NCBI GenBank assembly: GCA_033398695.1
Contig: CM065812.1
Location: 135,848,858-135,912,857 of the forward strand
Reading direction: 5' to 3'
From: Orobanche coerulescens
Taxonomy: Eukaryota; Streptophyta; Magnoliopsida; Lamiales; Orobanchaceae
Length of the DNA: 64,000 nt
Shown in pieces: positions 10,321 through 23,780 of this stretch; within the stretch, counting starts at the first letter, position 1, and each line of letters begins with the position of its first letter. The position numbers and the translations under genes are program-made. Below the pieces are notes generated by a model. It made no database searches and had not been told where the DNA came from. It saw nothing but the letters and a program-made list of their open reading frames with translations.

Positions 10321-11050
10321 GAATATGGTATCAGAGCTTAGGCTGTGGAAACCTAGGCTGTCGGGTCCAGTCATGTATTGTCAAGTCTTGTCTTGTCGGA
10401 TTGTGTATGACTGAGTCGTGTTGTGATGCATCGTCTGTGATGTTGGTCGTGATTAGGATCAAGGTGCTTCCATCATCCTCGTACGGTCTGTGGATGTAAG
10501 TCTCCCTACTATATGTTGTATCTCGTGATATACGAGCTTGTGTGATTCTATGTTATGAGGTGGTGTTTAATTGTGATTTATGAATACGTGACCTATGCTT
10601 GTGTGATTCTCGTATTGTACTGGAATAAAAAGTGGTGCCAGTGTATATCTTTTTGACTAAAGTCTTGTTATAGCATAAAAGTAAGTACAAACCGTCTATA
10701 CATGAACAATGACTTTTGTATGGTTACACGAAGAAAGTTCATTAATGTGATATTTTAAAGTTTTGAACCTTTTGGGGGAGTCACGTAATTCTGTTTTAAA
10801 ACGTCCTCCAAGGGAGGAAAAAGTTTGATTTTCGTATGATGACCTCAAGGCCAAAATTTTTTGAAAATCCAAAATATTGATATTTTTTTCCGTTTTGTAC
10901 TGTAATTTTTCGAAACATGATGTTTTTTTTAAACTCAAATGAGGTCTAACAATTTTAATCAAGACGTGGCTCTCTCTTTTAACTTCTCGGTTCATGGTTG
11001 ATAGACAACAAGTATGTGTATGGTGTTGGTTGCTCGTGAGATGTTGTAAT
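10321..11050 (+). other. Gypsy primer-binding site and 5' leader
   Basis: TGGTATCAGAGC at 10326-10337, five bases after the LTR, is complementary to the 3' end of plant initiator-Met tRNA. It is followed by a short near-hairpin (cttaggctgtggaaaccta) and a leader that aligns with the leader at 51770 onward. No gag start is reached because the Copia array begins at 11051. Small open frames here are not supported as genes. Confidence 0.75.
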
Positions 11051-13000
11051 TGTTAGGAATATATCCTCGAATGCTACTCAAAGGATAAGAGTGAGAGCAT
11101 TGTATTGTTATTAGGAATATTAGATAAGGCATTTATTATTTCTCTATTATTGTATATCACAGACATTGTGATTTGGTATATCAAATAATAGTCCTTGCAT
11201 TTGAGAGCAAACATTCCACTCCTTATGGAGATAAGGAGATAGGCACTAAAAGTGTTTAGGGCTTGAATGCTTAACTGGTTCGCAAGTCGATAAAACTTAA
11301 CTGGGCAGTAAGTTTAGACAAGACTTGTATAACGTTTACTTTGACATGTAGAGTATCTGTATTCACTAAGGGTTAGTTGGAGCACACGCCATAGGTATGC
11401 TAATGGGATTAGGATACTCGAACACGACTCACCTCGATTCGGTCACATGGATATCACTCTGGGATTGTCAATGACCGAATCGAAAGGTTTGTGATAGGTA
11501 TATGTGGACCTTTGACTTGAGATTTCAGTAGGAGATGTGCTTGTTACATTAAGTTAGTCATTAGAGTAGTTCGATCCAATCGCCAGTTGGTGGGGTCAAC
11601 CTCGAAATGCAACTTAGTGGCCAAGTAGCAATCTCTACTGAATACCATGATAGAACTCTTTCTCCTGTAAGTGAGCAGGTAAATGTCCTATGCGGTTAAT
11701 GGCAAATGAGATCATAAGTCTTTGGCCAAAGCAGTTAGAGCTAGTTGTATTTGATACACAAGAGCTCAGTGATCTCGGTTTGCATTAACAGAAAGCATAG
11801 AGTCAAGTTACAGTAGAGTTTGACTTTACCGTGACTCTAATACTTGACCGGGAAATATGATTGAAGGGTTTATACGTATACGGTATTCACGACATAATTG
11901 TTTTGAATGATCCGATCATTCGTTCTTAGTTGGGTTACGGTACGGAGCACTAGACTGGCTAAGTGTTACCCGTACTATTTGGTTCCTCCCACTGCCGACT
12001 AAGACGGACCTATGAAGTCGCGCACAAGGATATTTGATGGATAAATTATGTATTTATTATCTCTTCATTAATATTGGATATTAGATATCTAATTTGATTT
12101 ATTTGATAAATCATGTGGTCTTGTGAACTGAAATTAATTACCGGGTGATTCACTTAATTCATAAATAATTATTTCTTAGAAATATATTATTATAATTTTG
12201 TATCTAATAAAATTAATTAATTGGATTAATTAATTCAGTAAAAATACATTTGAGAAAAAACGAAGTGTATTTAATGGATTAGATACGCGAACGTTCGATA
12301 CACGAACCGAGTGGCTCAGATCATTTTCTCACCTATCACCATGTGGCCGCCCCCTCCCTCTTTCCTCTTAGCTTCCATGTAGCTCCATGTGATGTGGGTG
12401 TGTTAGTTTATATTAAGAGATGAGGACAAATGGATGAGATATCTTATCTCATTATTTGATCTCATTTTGGTTATATAAAATATGGATGTCTTTCATTAGA
12501 TGATGACTTGAGAAACGCACACACACACACACACACAAAAACATGACTTCAGCCGTGAGCTAAGGTTGGGAGGGAGATTTTTTTTTTCTTGTTCATCTTT
12601 GAGAGAAAGAAAAGGAAGAAGAGAAGAGAAGAAAAATATTGTATCAATTCCTAGCCGTATTCTTTGAGAACGAATTGATATTTTATTTTTTCGATCAATA
12701 TGCGACGCATGATAACGTAGAGACACTCGGCATTTTCGGTATTTGATCATTCATCAAGTTAGAACGAATCGAATTCATGTTCGTGTTGGTGACCAGAAAC
12801 AATCAAAGGTTGGCTCGTGAAATTTTCCTTCAAGGAGATATATTTAAAGGTCTACGAGGGTATGACTTATAAATTTTATCTTCGTCATTTATATTCGTTT
12901 ATACGATGATTGATCGATCCGTTTTTGGGGTTTGGTTTTATCCGGTTGGACCAGTTTATTTTTCGCTGTGTATCATGGTTTTAATCACTGAATCCCAACA
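11051..13000 (+). repeat. Copia array LTR1 (1,950 bp)
   Basis: It starts TGTTAGGAAT and ends ATCCCAACA. By eye it is the most diverged of the four LTRs, as expected for the outermost one. It lacks the small ataattttatt duplication seen in LTR2 and LTR4. An AC microsatellite lies at about 12518-12537. Confidence 0.9.
12434..12479 (+). promoter_or_regulatory. Copia LTR promoter: palindrome plus TATA box
   Basis: ATGAGATA (12434-12441) and TATCTCAT (12445-12452) form a perfect 8 bp inverted repeat with a 3-base spacer; a further atctcat copy follows. TATATAAA lies at 12472-12479. The block recurs at the matching place in LTR2 and LTR4; LTR3 has one changed base in the left arm. The TATCTC halves resemble GATA-type sites. 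Confidence 0.5.
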
Positions 13001-14603
13001 GTGGTATCAGAGCGTGGTCTATGCGATCGTATATTCGATATTAGCATTTGGAATGCTTGGTTATTTTCTTTTATGATTTGAAATCATAATTGTTTAATTG
13101 TTAATATTAATTGTGCATCTAAAAATTATTTTTCCTGATTTTATGTTATAATATAAATCTATTTTTCTTTTGAAAAACTGATTTAAATGTGTAATATAAA
13201 AATTAAAAAATATTATTTTTGGATTCGAGATGAAAAACGAGCTAGAAAAATGGCCGAACCCGGCAGCTCGAAATGCTGAGACTCTGGGATCGCCTGACGG
13301 ACAAGTTGCTGCCGAGAGAGAGGCGGGCGGTGCCCAAGATCTTGGGTCAATGGCAACTGTCGGGCATGAGCTTGGCCGGGCCTTGTGTTTTTCGACTCCG
13401 TTTTTATATTTCGTTCGGTAAATTAATTTCCTGAAAATAAATTAGATTTAATTTGACTAAAATATAATATTGTAATTTTATTTTTAAGGGAATTAATTTA
13501 ATGAAATATTTATTTTGTCCGGAATAAATCAAAATTAACGATTACGTGAATTGGATTAATTCTAATTGTTGGATTAATTTTTGTTGATTAGATCAATATT
13601 TAGATTAGTCATTATTACTATTTATTTAAGGTGATTGTTTCATTAATTTAGAATGGGGAAGTAGTTCATGGATCTAGTTTTGAATTGTTTGTTTTGTTCG
13701 ATTGGATTGTAAAGGCCGTTTTGAGCCTATTTATTTTACTAGAAAATTTATATAGGATGCAATTTTTCAAATGTAAAATTTATATGTAATCACGAAGACT
13801 AGAATAAGATCCGTTCGAGAAGACGAAGATTCGAGACCGAAGACATGTAATTAGATTGCGATGTTTTTGTTCTAGGAACGGTCCATGAACTGCATGTTGT
13901 TAGTTTTAGGTTGTGTGTGTTTTCATATTGTATGACAAACAAACAAACCGACAAACTGCGCTTATAAACGGATTAATATGGAAAGTGTAACATATAATCG
14001 CGTTAATACTCCCACTTACAAACACTAAGTTATAAAGGTTACGAGGTTTCCTACCTCCATCAACCTCATGGAAAATTGAAATCTAAACCGGAATATTATG
14101 CTTTCGAATATGTCCGGGTAATATTTTTGGGGAAGGTTGATAAATTACTAGAGTGCATTAGATGCCTTTGGTTGTAACAAATCAAACCCCTAGAAACCGT
14201 ATGGGTTGCCGGGTAAGATTCAATTGTCAGACTAATAGGAGTTGACGGTTTAAACTTAGATAGTTCAACGAGCCATAGAAACCGAATGGGTTGAGGGCAA
14301 GTGAACTAGGGGTAAAAGAAGATCGAATCATCTATTAGATGGGTTGGTGTTAGACACAATTTTGTAAGGAATAATAGAATTGAAACCATATGGGTTGCCC
14401 TCTATTAAACTTTGTAAAGAACTCGATCACCACTAAGAAGTCAACCGTGACTTCCGGATTTCACATGGAAGTGTGCAAATGCCGATAAAATAGTGGGAGC
14501 CGAGTTATGAATAAAGAAAGTCCTTAAATTCTTTACTCTAATCATAATTATACAATCAATAACGAATCTTAAATTATTCTCTACAGTTAACAAATCTCTC
14601 AAA
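13001..14603 (+). other. INT1 leader with PBS and GC-rich variable segment
   Basis: The primer-binding site TGGTATCAGAGC is at 13002-13013. A GC-rich 136 bp segment at 13251-13386, bounded by agaaaaatgg and cttgtgtttttcg, differs from the other copies while its flanks match closely. The open frame across it (13230-13421) is not conserved in the other copies. The remaining leader is AT-rich and gene-free up to the gag ATG at 14604. Confidence 0.8.
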
Positions 14604-16250
14604 ATGACAATGAACCCACTCGCTATACTGCTTAAAAAGAACGTCCTGACTGGTCCGAACTATGTACACTGGATTCGGAATTGGAGGATTGTCCTCACTT
14701 GGAAATGCAGGGATACGTCTTGGAGGTGGATATTCCAGCAGCTCTTTCTAGAACCCGAGACAATAAGGAAGATGTCGATGCCCATGATAAATGGATAACA
14801 GACAACGTAAGAGTGCGGGGGTACATGTTAGGCTCAATGACGAATGAGCTTCAACGTGCCCATGAAAAGATGATGTCTTCGAGAGCTATCTTAGCGCACC
14901 TGGCTGAGCTCTATGGAGAGCATAGTCGAACTGCTAGATATGAGATATCAAAGCAATTATTCGGTGCCAGGATGAAGGAAGGAGAGAAGGTTGGGGCCCA
15001 TGTACTCAAAATGATCTCGATGATTGAGAGATTGAAAGCTGCAGTCACTTCGTGACTCCTTTTGCCAATTTGTCATGAACTTCAACTGCAATGGGATTGC
15101 AAGCAATTTAGCTGGGCTAATAAACAAACTGACGACTGCACAGTCTCAGATGAAGATAAACGGAAAAGAAGCTGCACTTGTGATTTATTATCGGACTTGG
15201 AAGTCCAAGAATAATAAGAAAAAGAACAAAAAGCAGTTAGGTCCAATATCCAAGATTGATAAGGGAAAGGGCAAGGCCCCAATGGTTCAAAAGAGCAAGA
15301 GGGCTAAGAAAATGGATGTATGCCTCAACTTCGGTGAGCTAGGACACTGAAAGAGGTACTGTCCAAAGCTTGACCATAATGCGCCTTAAGTTACGGAACT
15401 ACTGGTTTTAGAAACAAATTATTCTGTAACTGTATATTCTACTTCTTGGACACTTGATTCCGATGCGAGTTCTCACATTTGTAAAATGAATCAGGATCTG
15501 GAACGAAGTAGGAAGCTGGATTTAGGGGAGGTGATGTTCACCGTCGGAAGTGGACATAGTGTCGAGGATTCTGATATTGGATCCCTTATGTTGAATTTAG
15601 AATCTGGTTTTATTCTTAATTTAGATGATGTACTTGTTTTACCTAAGGGGCACAAGAATATTGTATCAATTCTGGTCATGGACCGAAAGGGATTTTACTT
15701 CTTTATTGGAGATGGATACTGTCGTTCTTATTTCATAAATAAATTGGTTGGTACTGCTACATTATTAAATGGTTTATACCATTTGAATCTAAAGAACAAA
15801 ACAATTGTGAACACTATAACTAGGAAGCGTGGTAGGGATGAAACAAATCAAGCACTTAAGTGGCATATTAGACTTGGTCATATTGGTCACACCAAGGTTC
15901 ATAAAATGGAGAAAGATGGGCTTACGGCTCCATTGGGATCTGATCCTTATCCAACTTGTGAATCTTGCCTTCAAGGCAAAATGACTAAGTTACCCTTCGC
16001 AGGGACTTTTGAAAGAGCTGCTGAAAAACTTGGATTGATCCATACCGACATCTGTGGCCCTTTTGAAGTGGCACGAGATGGCTTTCAGTATTTCATTACA
16101 TTCACTGATGACGATACTAGGTATGGGTTCGTGTACTTAATGAAACACAAGTCTGAAGCTTTTGATAAATTCAAGGAATTTAAAGCCCTAGTTGAAAGTC
16201 AAACAGGTAACCGTGTTAATACTCTTCGGTCAGACCAAGGTGGTGAGTAA
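14604..16250 (+). pseudogene. Copia INT1 gag-protease-integrase N half
   Basis: Gag starts MTMNPLAIL at 14604. A one-base loss near 14700, shared by all copies, moves the frame to that read from 14681 (AHLAELYGEHSRTARYE). A private 44 bp deletion near 15039 removes the segment around QTDLILQSLP. The zinc knuckle (15321-15362) is CLNFGELGH with Phe for the second Cys, and its Trp codon is TGA (15348-15350); another stop follows at 15387-15389. The protease reads LDSDASSHIC (Asp codon 15456) instead of the usual DSG. The pre-integrase HHCC domain (HIRLGHIGH...CESCLQGK, about 15860-15990) and the first integrase Asp residues (HTDICGPF, LRSDQGGE) are present. The module ends at the shared TAA 16248-16250. 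Confidence 0.9.
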
Positions 16251-18478
16251 ATGAGTACCGAGTTTGATGACTTCTTAAAAGAACTAGGAATAGTGTCACA
16301 ATTCACTCCTCCAGCTACTCCACAATTAAATGGTGTATCAGAAAGAAGGAACCGAACCTTGTTGGACATGGTTCGCTCCATGCTTAACTACACTGATCTA
16401 CCAATTTATCTGTGGGGTCATGCGCTCCTTACTGCAGCACATATCTTGAACATATGTCCTTCCAAATCTGTTCCTAAGACTCCACATGAGATGTGGAGAG
16501 GTATAAAACCAAGTCTTAATCACATTAGGATTTGGGGATGCCCTGCTTATGTCCAGAAGACTAAAGTAGAGAAATTGGAAGCTAGGTCTATGAAAGGTCG
16601 TTTCATAGGATATCCAGGGAATTCTATGGGATATCTATTCTACATGCACGGATCATCATTGCTATACAAGCATACTTCTTGGAAGATCAGTTTATTCAGG
16701 AAGGAGGCGCAGGTAGAAATATTTCTTTGGAAGAAATAAAAGAAACACCAAATGAGACACCTGTGCAAGATATTAGAACCGAACCTTTTAAAATACAAAC
16801 ACAACCTCGCAAGTCTAGTAGAATTTCTCAGTTACCTGAGAGGTATGGCTATCAGCATCACGAGGAAGTGGGTGTCCATGAGATGACAAAAAGTAGTCAA
16901 GAGAATGATCCTTCTACATACGATCAAGAGATAGTAGATGTTGACTCCGCCAAGTGGCAAGAAGATATGGAAGCTGAGATAGACTGAATGCATGCCAATC
17001 AGGTCTGGACCTTAGTATATCGTCCTAAAGGCATAATGCCTATTGGAAACAAATATATCTATAAAAGAAAGACCGATGGAGATGGCAAGGTTGATACCTA
17101 TAAGGCCAGGCTTGTGGCAAAAGGTTATTCCCAAAGAGAAGGAATCGAATACTTCGAGACCTTCTCGCCTGTAGATATGATTAAGTCTATTCTCATGATG
17201 CTTGCCATAGCAGCCCACTTAGATTATGAAATATGGCAAATGGATGTGGAAACGGCATTCCTAAATAGATTCCTCGAGGAGGAGATTTACATGGAACAAC
17301 CTAAGGGATTCATATCTCAAACCAGTATTCATAATGTATGCAAACTTTAGCGTGCCATTTATGGACTGAAGCAAAGATTCGCGAAGTTGGAATCTTTGTT
17401 TTAACGAAACAGTCAAAGAGTTTGATTTTGTCCAAGACGAAGAGGAGCCCTGTATTTAAAAGAAGGTTAGTGGGAGAAAAATTGTGTTCTTAATACTATA
17501 TATAGATGACATTATACTTATAGGAAACGATGTAGGAATGCTCACTTCTGTGAAAGCTTGGCTTTCCAAAGAGTTCTCAATGAAATACTTGGGAGAAACA
17601 ACCTATATTCTGGGTATTCGCCTCTACCGGGATAGAGCGAATAGAATGTTAGGTATTTCCCAAGCCCTTTATATAGAAAAGATCCTGAAGCGATTTAGGA
17701 TGGAAGATTCTAAAAGAGGGTTCCTTCCTATACAACATGGTACAAAACTTTCTTTAGAGATGTGTCCTCAAAGTGAGGAAACAGAAACAAAATGAGTAAG
17801 GTGCCCTATGCTTCGGCAGTAGGTAGCCTCATGTATGCTATGATTTTCACTAGATGGGAAATTGCCTATGTTATGAGCGCAGTAAGTCGATTTCAGTCAA
17901 ATCTAGTGTAGGAACATTAGACTGCTGTAATGAACATTCTTAAGTACCTTAGGAGGACTAAAGGCTTGGTTCTTACATACGGCGGTGGAGAACTTAGAGT
18001 GATGGGTTATACAGACTCAGATCTTTTGGGGGATATGGATTCTCAGATGTCCACATCAGGGTATATCTTTACTCTGAATCGTGGGGCAGTTTCTTGGAGA
18101 AGTGCCAAGCAAAGTTCGACTGCTATCTCTACATGTCAAGCCAAATATCAGGCAGCCACGGAGGCTGCCAAAGAAGCTTTTTGGATTAAGAAGTTCACTG
18201 AGGAACTTCAAGTGGTTCCTAATGCAGAGAAGCCCGTGATGCTGTTTTGTGACAATGACGGAGCTGTTGCACAGTGTAAGGAGCCTAGGGCTCACCACAA
18301 CACCAAACACATTTTGAGAAAATATTATTTTGTTAGAGAAATTGTTCAGGAAGGAAATGTTATACTGCAGAGAGTAGACACAGCAAATAATATTGCTGAT
18401 CCGCTTATCAAGCCACTATCTCAGAAGGTCTTAGAGAGACATCTGGAGAGTGTGGGTATTAGTTACCATAGTTTATGA
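16251..18478 (+). pseudogene. Copia INT1 integrase C half-RT-RNase H
   Basis: The catalytic Glu of integrase is in NGVSERRNRTLLDM (about 16330). RT begins near 16960 (VWTLVYRPKGIMPIGNKYIY) with MDVETAFLN; a TGA precedes it at 16985-16987. The shared TAG (17348-17350) and shared one-base insertion in GLKQ/ASRSWN (about 17371) follow, then a TAA shared only with INT2 in CIYKKV (17456-17458). The RT active site is YIDD (from 17484), a variant of YVDD. RNase H (17930-18478) retains YTDSD, CDNDGAVAQ and the ADPLIKPLSQ end. The polypurine tract and LTR2 follow within 22 bp. Confidence 0.9.
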
Positions 18479-18499
18479 CATTGAGTGCAAGTGGGAGAT

Positions 18500-20465
18500 T
18501 GTTAGGAATATGCTCTTGAATGCCACTCAGAGGATGAGAGACTGAGAGCATTGTGTTGTTATTATGAATATTAAATAAGGCATTTATTATTTCTCTATTA
18601 TTGTATACCACAGGCATTGTGACTTGGTATATAAAATAATACTTCTTGCATTTGAGAGCAAACATTCCACTCCTTATGGAGATAAGGAGATATGCAATGG
18701 AAGTATTTAGGGCTCGAATGCTTAACTGGTTTGAAAGTCGATAAAACTTAACTGGGCACTAAATTTAGATAAGACTAGTAGAACGTGTACTTTGACATGT
18801 AGAGTGCCTGTATTCACTAAGGGTTAGTGGGAGCACACGTTATATGTATGTTAATGGGATTAGGAGTCTCGAACATGACTCATCTCGATTTGGTCCCATG
18901 GATATCAATTTGGGATTGTCAATTACTGAATCGAAAGGTTGTGATAGGTATACGTGGACCTTTGGCTTGAGGTTTCAGTAGGAGATGTGCTTGTGACATT
19001 AAGTTACTCATTAGAGTAGTTCGATCCAATCGCCAGTTGGTGGGGTCAACCTCGAAATGCAACTTAGTGGGCAAGTAGCAGTCTCTACTGAATACCAAGA
19101 TAGAATTATTTCTCCTGTAAGTGAGCAGGTAAATGTCCTATGCGGTTAATGGAAAATGAGATCATAATTCTTTGGCCAAAGCAGTTAAAGCTAGTTGTAT
19201 TTAATACACAAGAGTTCGGTGATCTCAATTTGCATTAACAGAAAGCATAGAGTCAAGTTACATTAGGGTTTGACTTTACCGTAACCATAATACTTGACCG
19301 GGACATATGATTGTGAAGGGTTTATACATATACGGTATTCACGATAGAATGGTTTTGAATGATCCGATCATTCGTTCTTAGTTGGGTTACGGTACAGAGC
19401 ACTAGACTGGCTAAGTGTTACCCGTACTCTTTGGTTCCTCCCATTGCCGACTAAGACGGACCTATGGAGTCGCGCACAAGGATATTTGATGGATAAAATA
19501 TGTATTTATTATCTCTTCATTAATATTGGATATTGGATATCTAATTTGATTTATTTGATAAATCATGCGGTCTTGTGAATTGAAATTAATTACCAAGTGA
19601 TTAATTTAATTCATAAATAATTATTTCTTGGAAATATATTATTATAATTTTATTATAATTTTATATTTGATAAAATTAATTAATTAGATTAATTAATTAA
19701 GTATAAATACATTTGAGATAAAACAAAGTGTATTTAACGGACTAGACACACGCGAACGTCCGATACATGAACCGAGTGGCTCAGATCGTTTTCTCACCTA
19801 ACACCATGTGGCCGCCCCCTTCCTCTTTCCTCTTAGCTTCCATGTAGCTCCATGTGATGTGAGGTGTGTTAGTTTTATATTAAGAGATGAGGACAAATGG
19901 ATGAGATATCTTATCTCATTATTTGATCTCATTTTGGTTATATAAAATATGGATATCTTTCATTAGATGATGACTTGACAAACACACACACACAAAAATA
20001 TAACTTCAGCCGTGAGCTAAGGTTGGGAGGGAGAAAAATTTATTTTCTTTTTCTTGTTCATCTTTGAGATAAAGAAAAGGAAGAAGAGAAGAGAAGAAAA
20101 ATATCGTATCAATTCCTAGCCGTGTTCTTTGAGAATGAATTGATATTTTATTTTTTCGATCAATATCCGACACATGATAAAGTAAAGACACTCGGCATTT
20201 TCGGTATTTGATCATTCATCAAGCTAGAACAGATCGAATTCGTGTTCGTGTTGGTGATCGGAAACAATCAAAGGTTGGCTCGTGAAATTTTCCTTCAAGA
20301 AGATATTATTAAAGGTCTACAAGGGTATGGCTTATAAATTTTATCTTCGTCATTTATATTCGTTTATACGATGCTTGATCGATCTGTTTTTGGGGTTTGA
20401 TAATATCCGGTTGGACCGGTTTATTTTTCGCTGCGTATCTTGACTTTAATCACCGAATCCCAACA
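18500..20465 (+). repeat. Copia array LTR2 (1,966 bp)
   Basis: It lies between the INT1 polypurine tract (18483-18499) and the INT2 primer-binding site, so it is shared by both. TGTTAGGAATATGCTC start, ATCCCAACA end. It has an extra ataattttatt unit near 19645-19670 that LTR4 also has and LTR1 and LTR3 lack. Confidence 0.92.
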
Positions 20466-22090
20466 GTGGTATCAGAGCGTGGTCTATGCGATCATATATT
20501 CGATATTAGCATTTGGAATGCTTGGTTATTTTCTTTTATGATTTGAGATCATAATTGTTTTAATGGTAATATTAATTGTGCATCTAAAAATTATTTTTCC
20601 TGATTTTATGTTATAATATAAATCTATTTTTCTATTGAAAAACTGATTTAAATGTGTAATATAAAAATTAGAAAAATATTATTTTTAGATTCGAGATGAA
20701 AAAACGATCCAGAAAAATGGCCGGACCCGGCTCGAAATGCTGAGGGCTCACGGGATCGCCGTGGCAAGTTGCACCGAGAGAGGCCGACGACAAGTTACTG
20801 CCGAGAGAGGCGGCCTGGCGCTTGAGGCCGGCTGGCTCAGGCGGCCCTGTCACATGGGCTTGGCCCGGGCCTTGTGTTTTTCGACTCCGTTTTTATATTT
20901 CGTTCGGTAAATTAATTTCCTGCAAATTAAATTGGATTTAATTGACTAAAATATAATATGGTAATTTTATTTTAAGGGAATTAATTTAATGAAATATTTA
21001 TTTTGTCCGGAATAAATCAAAATTAACGATTACGTGAATTGGATTAATTCTAATTGTTGGATTAATTTTTGTTGATTAGATCAATATTTAGATTAGTCAT
21101 TATTACTATTTATTTAATGTGATTGTTTCATTAATTTAGAATGGGGAAGTAGTTCATGGACCTAGTTTTGAATTGTTTGTTTTGTTCGATTGGATTGTAA
21201 AGGCCGTTTTGAGCCTATTTATTTTACTAGAAAATTTGTATAGGATGCAATTTTTCAAATGTAAAATTTATATGTAATCACGAAGACTGGAGGAAGATCC
21301 GTTCGAGAAACGAAGATTCGAGACCGAAGACATGTAATTAGATTACGATGTTTAGTTCTAGGAACGGTCCATGAACTGCATGTTGTTAGTTTTAGGTTGT
21401 GTGTGTTTTCATATTGTATGACAAACAAACAAACCGACAAACTACGCTTATAAACGGATTAATGTGGAACGTGTAACATATAATCGCGTTAATACTCCCA
21501 TTTACAAACACTAAGTTATAAAGGTTACGAGGTTTCCTACCCTCCATCAAACTCATGGAAAATTGAAATCTACACCGGAATATTATGCTTTCGAATATGT
21601 CCGGGTAATATTTTTGGGGAAGGTTGATAAATTACTAGAGTGCATTAGATGCCTTTGGTTGTAACAAATCAAATCCCTAGAAACCGTATGGGTTGCCGGG
21701 TAAGATTCAATTGTTAGACTAATAGGAGTTGACGGTTTAAACTTAGATAGTTCAACGAGCCATATAAACCGAATGGGTTGAGAGTAAGTGAACTAGGGGT
21801 AAAAGAAGATCGAATCATCCATTAGATGGGTTTGTTTTAGAGACCACTTTGTAAGGAATAATAGAATAGAAACCATATGGGTTGCCCTCTATTAAACTTT
21901 GTAAAGAACTCGATCACCACAAAGAAGTCAACCATGACTTCCGGATTTCACATGGAAGTGTGCAAATGCCGATAAAATAGTGGGAGCCGAGTTATGAATA
22001 AAGAATGTCCTTAAATTCTTTACTCTAATCATAATTAAACAATCAATGACGAATCTTAAATTATTCTCTGCAGTTAACAAATCTCTCAAA
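20466..22090 (+). other. INT2 leader with PBS and GC-rich variable segment
   Basis: PBS at 20467-20478. The variable segment at 20719-20870 (152 bp) has two diverged copies of a caagttgc...gccgagagagg unit where INT1 has one. The rest is AT-rich, nearly identical to the other leaders, and gene-free. Confidence 0.8.
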
Positions 22091-23780
22091 ATGACAATGA
22101 ATCCACTCGCTATACTGCTTGAAAAGAACGTCCTGACTGGTCCAACTATGTACACTGGATTCGAAACTGGAGGATTGTCCTCACTTGGAAATGCTGGGAT
22201 ACGTCTTGGAGGCGGATATTCCAGCAGCTCCTGTAAGAACCCGAGCCAATAAGAAAGATGTCGATGCCCATGAGAAATGGATAAAAGACAACGTAAGAGT
22301 GTGGTGGTTCATGTTAGGCCTAATGACGAATGAGCTTCAACGTGCCCATGAAAGGATGATGTCTTCGAGAGCTATCTTAGCGCACCTGGCTGAGCTCTAT
22401 GGCGAGTATAGTCAAACTGCTAAATATGAGATATCAAAGCAATTATTCAGCGCCAGGATGAAGGAAGGAGAGAAGGTTGGGGACCATGTGCTGAAAATGA
22501 TCTCGATGATTGAGATATTGAAAGCTCTTGATTATCAGATGCATACATCTCTCCAAACTGACCTTATCCTGCAGTCACTTCCTGACTCCTTTTCCCAATT
22601 TGTCATGAACTTCAACTGCAATGAGATTGCAAGCAATGTAGCTGGGCTAATGAACAAACTGACGACTGCACAGTCTCAGATGAAGATAAAGGGAAAAGAA
22701 GCTGCAATTGTGATTTCTTCTCGGACTTGGAAGTCCAAGAATAATAAGAAAAAGAACAAAAAGCAGTTAGGTTCAATATCCAAGATTGATAAGGGAAAGG
22801 GCAAGAACCCAATGGTTCAAAAGAGCAAGAGGGCCAAGAAAATGGATGTATGCCTCAACTTCGGTGAGCTAGGCCACTGGAAGAGGTACTGTCCAAAGCT
22901 TGACCATAATGCGACTTCAGGTACGGAACTACTGGTTTTAGAAACAAATTATTCTGTAACTGTATATTCTACTTCTTGGATACTTGATTCCGATGCGAGT
23001 TCTCACATTTGTACAATGAATCAGGATCTGGAACGAAGTAGGAAGCTGGATTTAGGGGAGGTGATGGTCACCGTCGGAAGTGAACATAGTGTCGAGGCTT
23101 CTGATATTGGATTCCTTATGTTGAATTTAGAATCTGGTTTTATTCTTAATTTAGATGATGTACTTGTTTTGCCCAAGGGGCACAAGAATATTGTATCAAT
23201 TCCGGTCATGGACCGAAAGGGATTTTACTTCTTTATTAGAGATGGATACTGTCGTTCTTATTTCAGAAATAAATTGGTGGGTACTTCTACATTATTAAAT
23301 GGTTTATACCATTTGAATTTAAAGAATAGAACAACTGTGAACACTATAACTAGGAATCGTGGTAGGGATGAAACAAATCAGGCACTTAAGTGGCATCTTA
23401 GACTTGGTCATATTGGTCACACCAAGGTTCATAAAATGGAGAAAGATGGGCTTACGGGTCCATTGGGATCTGATCCCTATCCAACTTGTGAATCTTGCCT
23501 TCAAGGCAAAATGACTAAGTTACCCTTCGCAGGGTCTTTTGAAAGAGCTGCTGAAAAACTTGGATTGATCCATACCGATGACTGTGGCCCTTTTGAAGTG
23601 GCACAAGATGGCTTTTAGTATTTCATTACATTCACTGATGATCATACTAGGTATGGGTTCGTGTACTTAATGAAACACAAGTCTGAAGCTTTTGATAAAT
23701 TCAAGGAATTTAAAGCCCTAGTTGAAAATCAAATAGGTAACCGTGTTAAGACTCTTCGGTCAGATCAAGGTGGTGAGTAA
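22091..23780 (+). pseudogene. Copia INT2 gag-protease-integrase N half
   Basis: The gag ATG at 22091 is followed by a private one-base loss (tccaactat, about 22143) and the frame change shared by all copies near 22185. From 22185 a single 477-codon frame runs to a TAG at 23616-23618, the longest in the array. It covers gag (AHLAELYGEYSQTAKYE), the degenerate knuckle CLNFGELGHWKRYC (22851-22892), protease LDSDASSHIC (22986-22994 encodes DSD), and the HHCC domain (LRLGHIGH...CESCLQGK). The TAG replaces Gln in GFQYFITF. The remainder up to the shared TAA at 23778-23780 carries LRSDQGGE. Confidence 0.9.

Noticed and set aside
13230..13421. 63-codon frame across the GC-rich leader segment of INT1
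   Set aside because: The frame is not conserved in the other three copies, where the segment differs in length and order.
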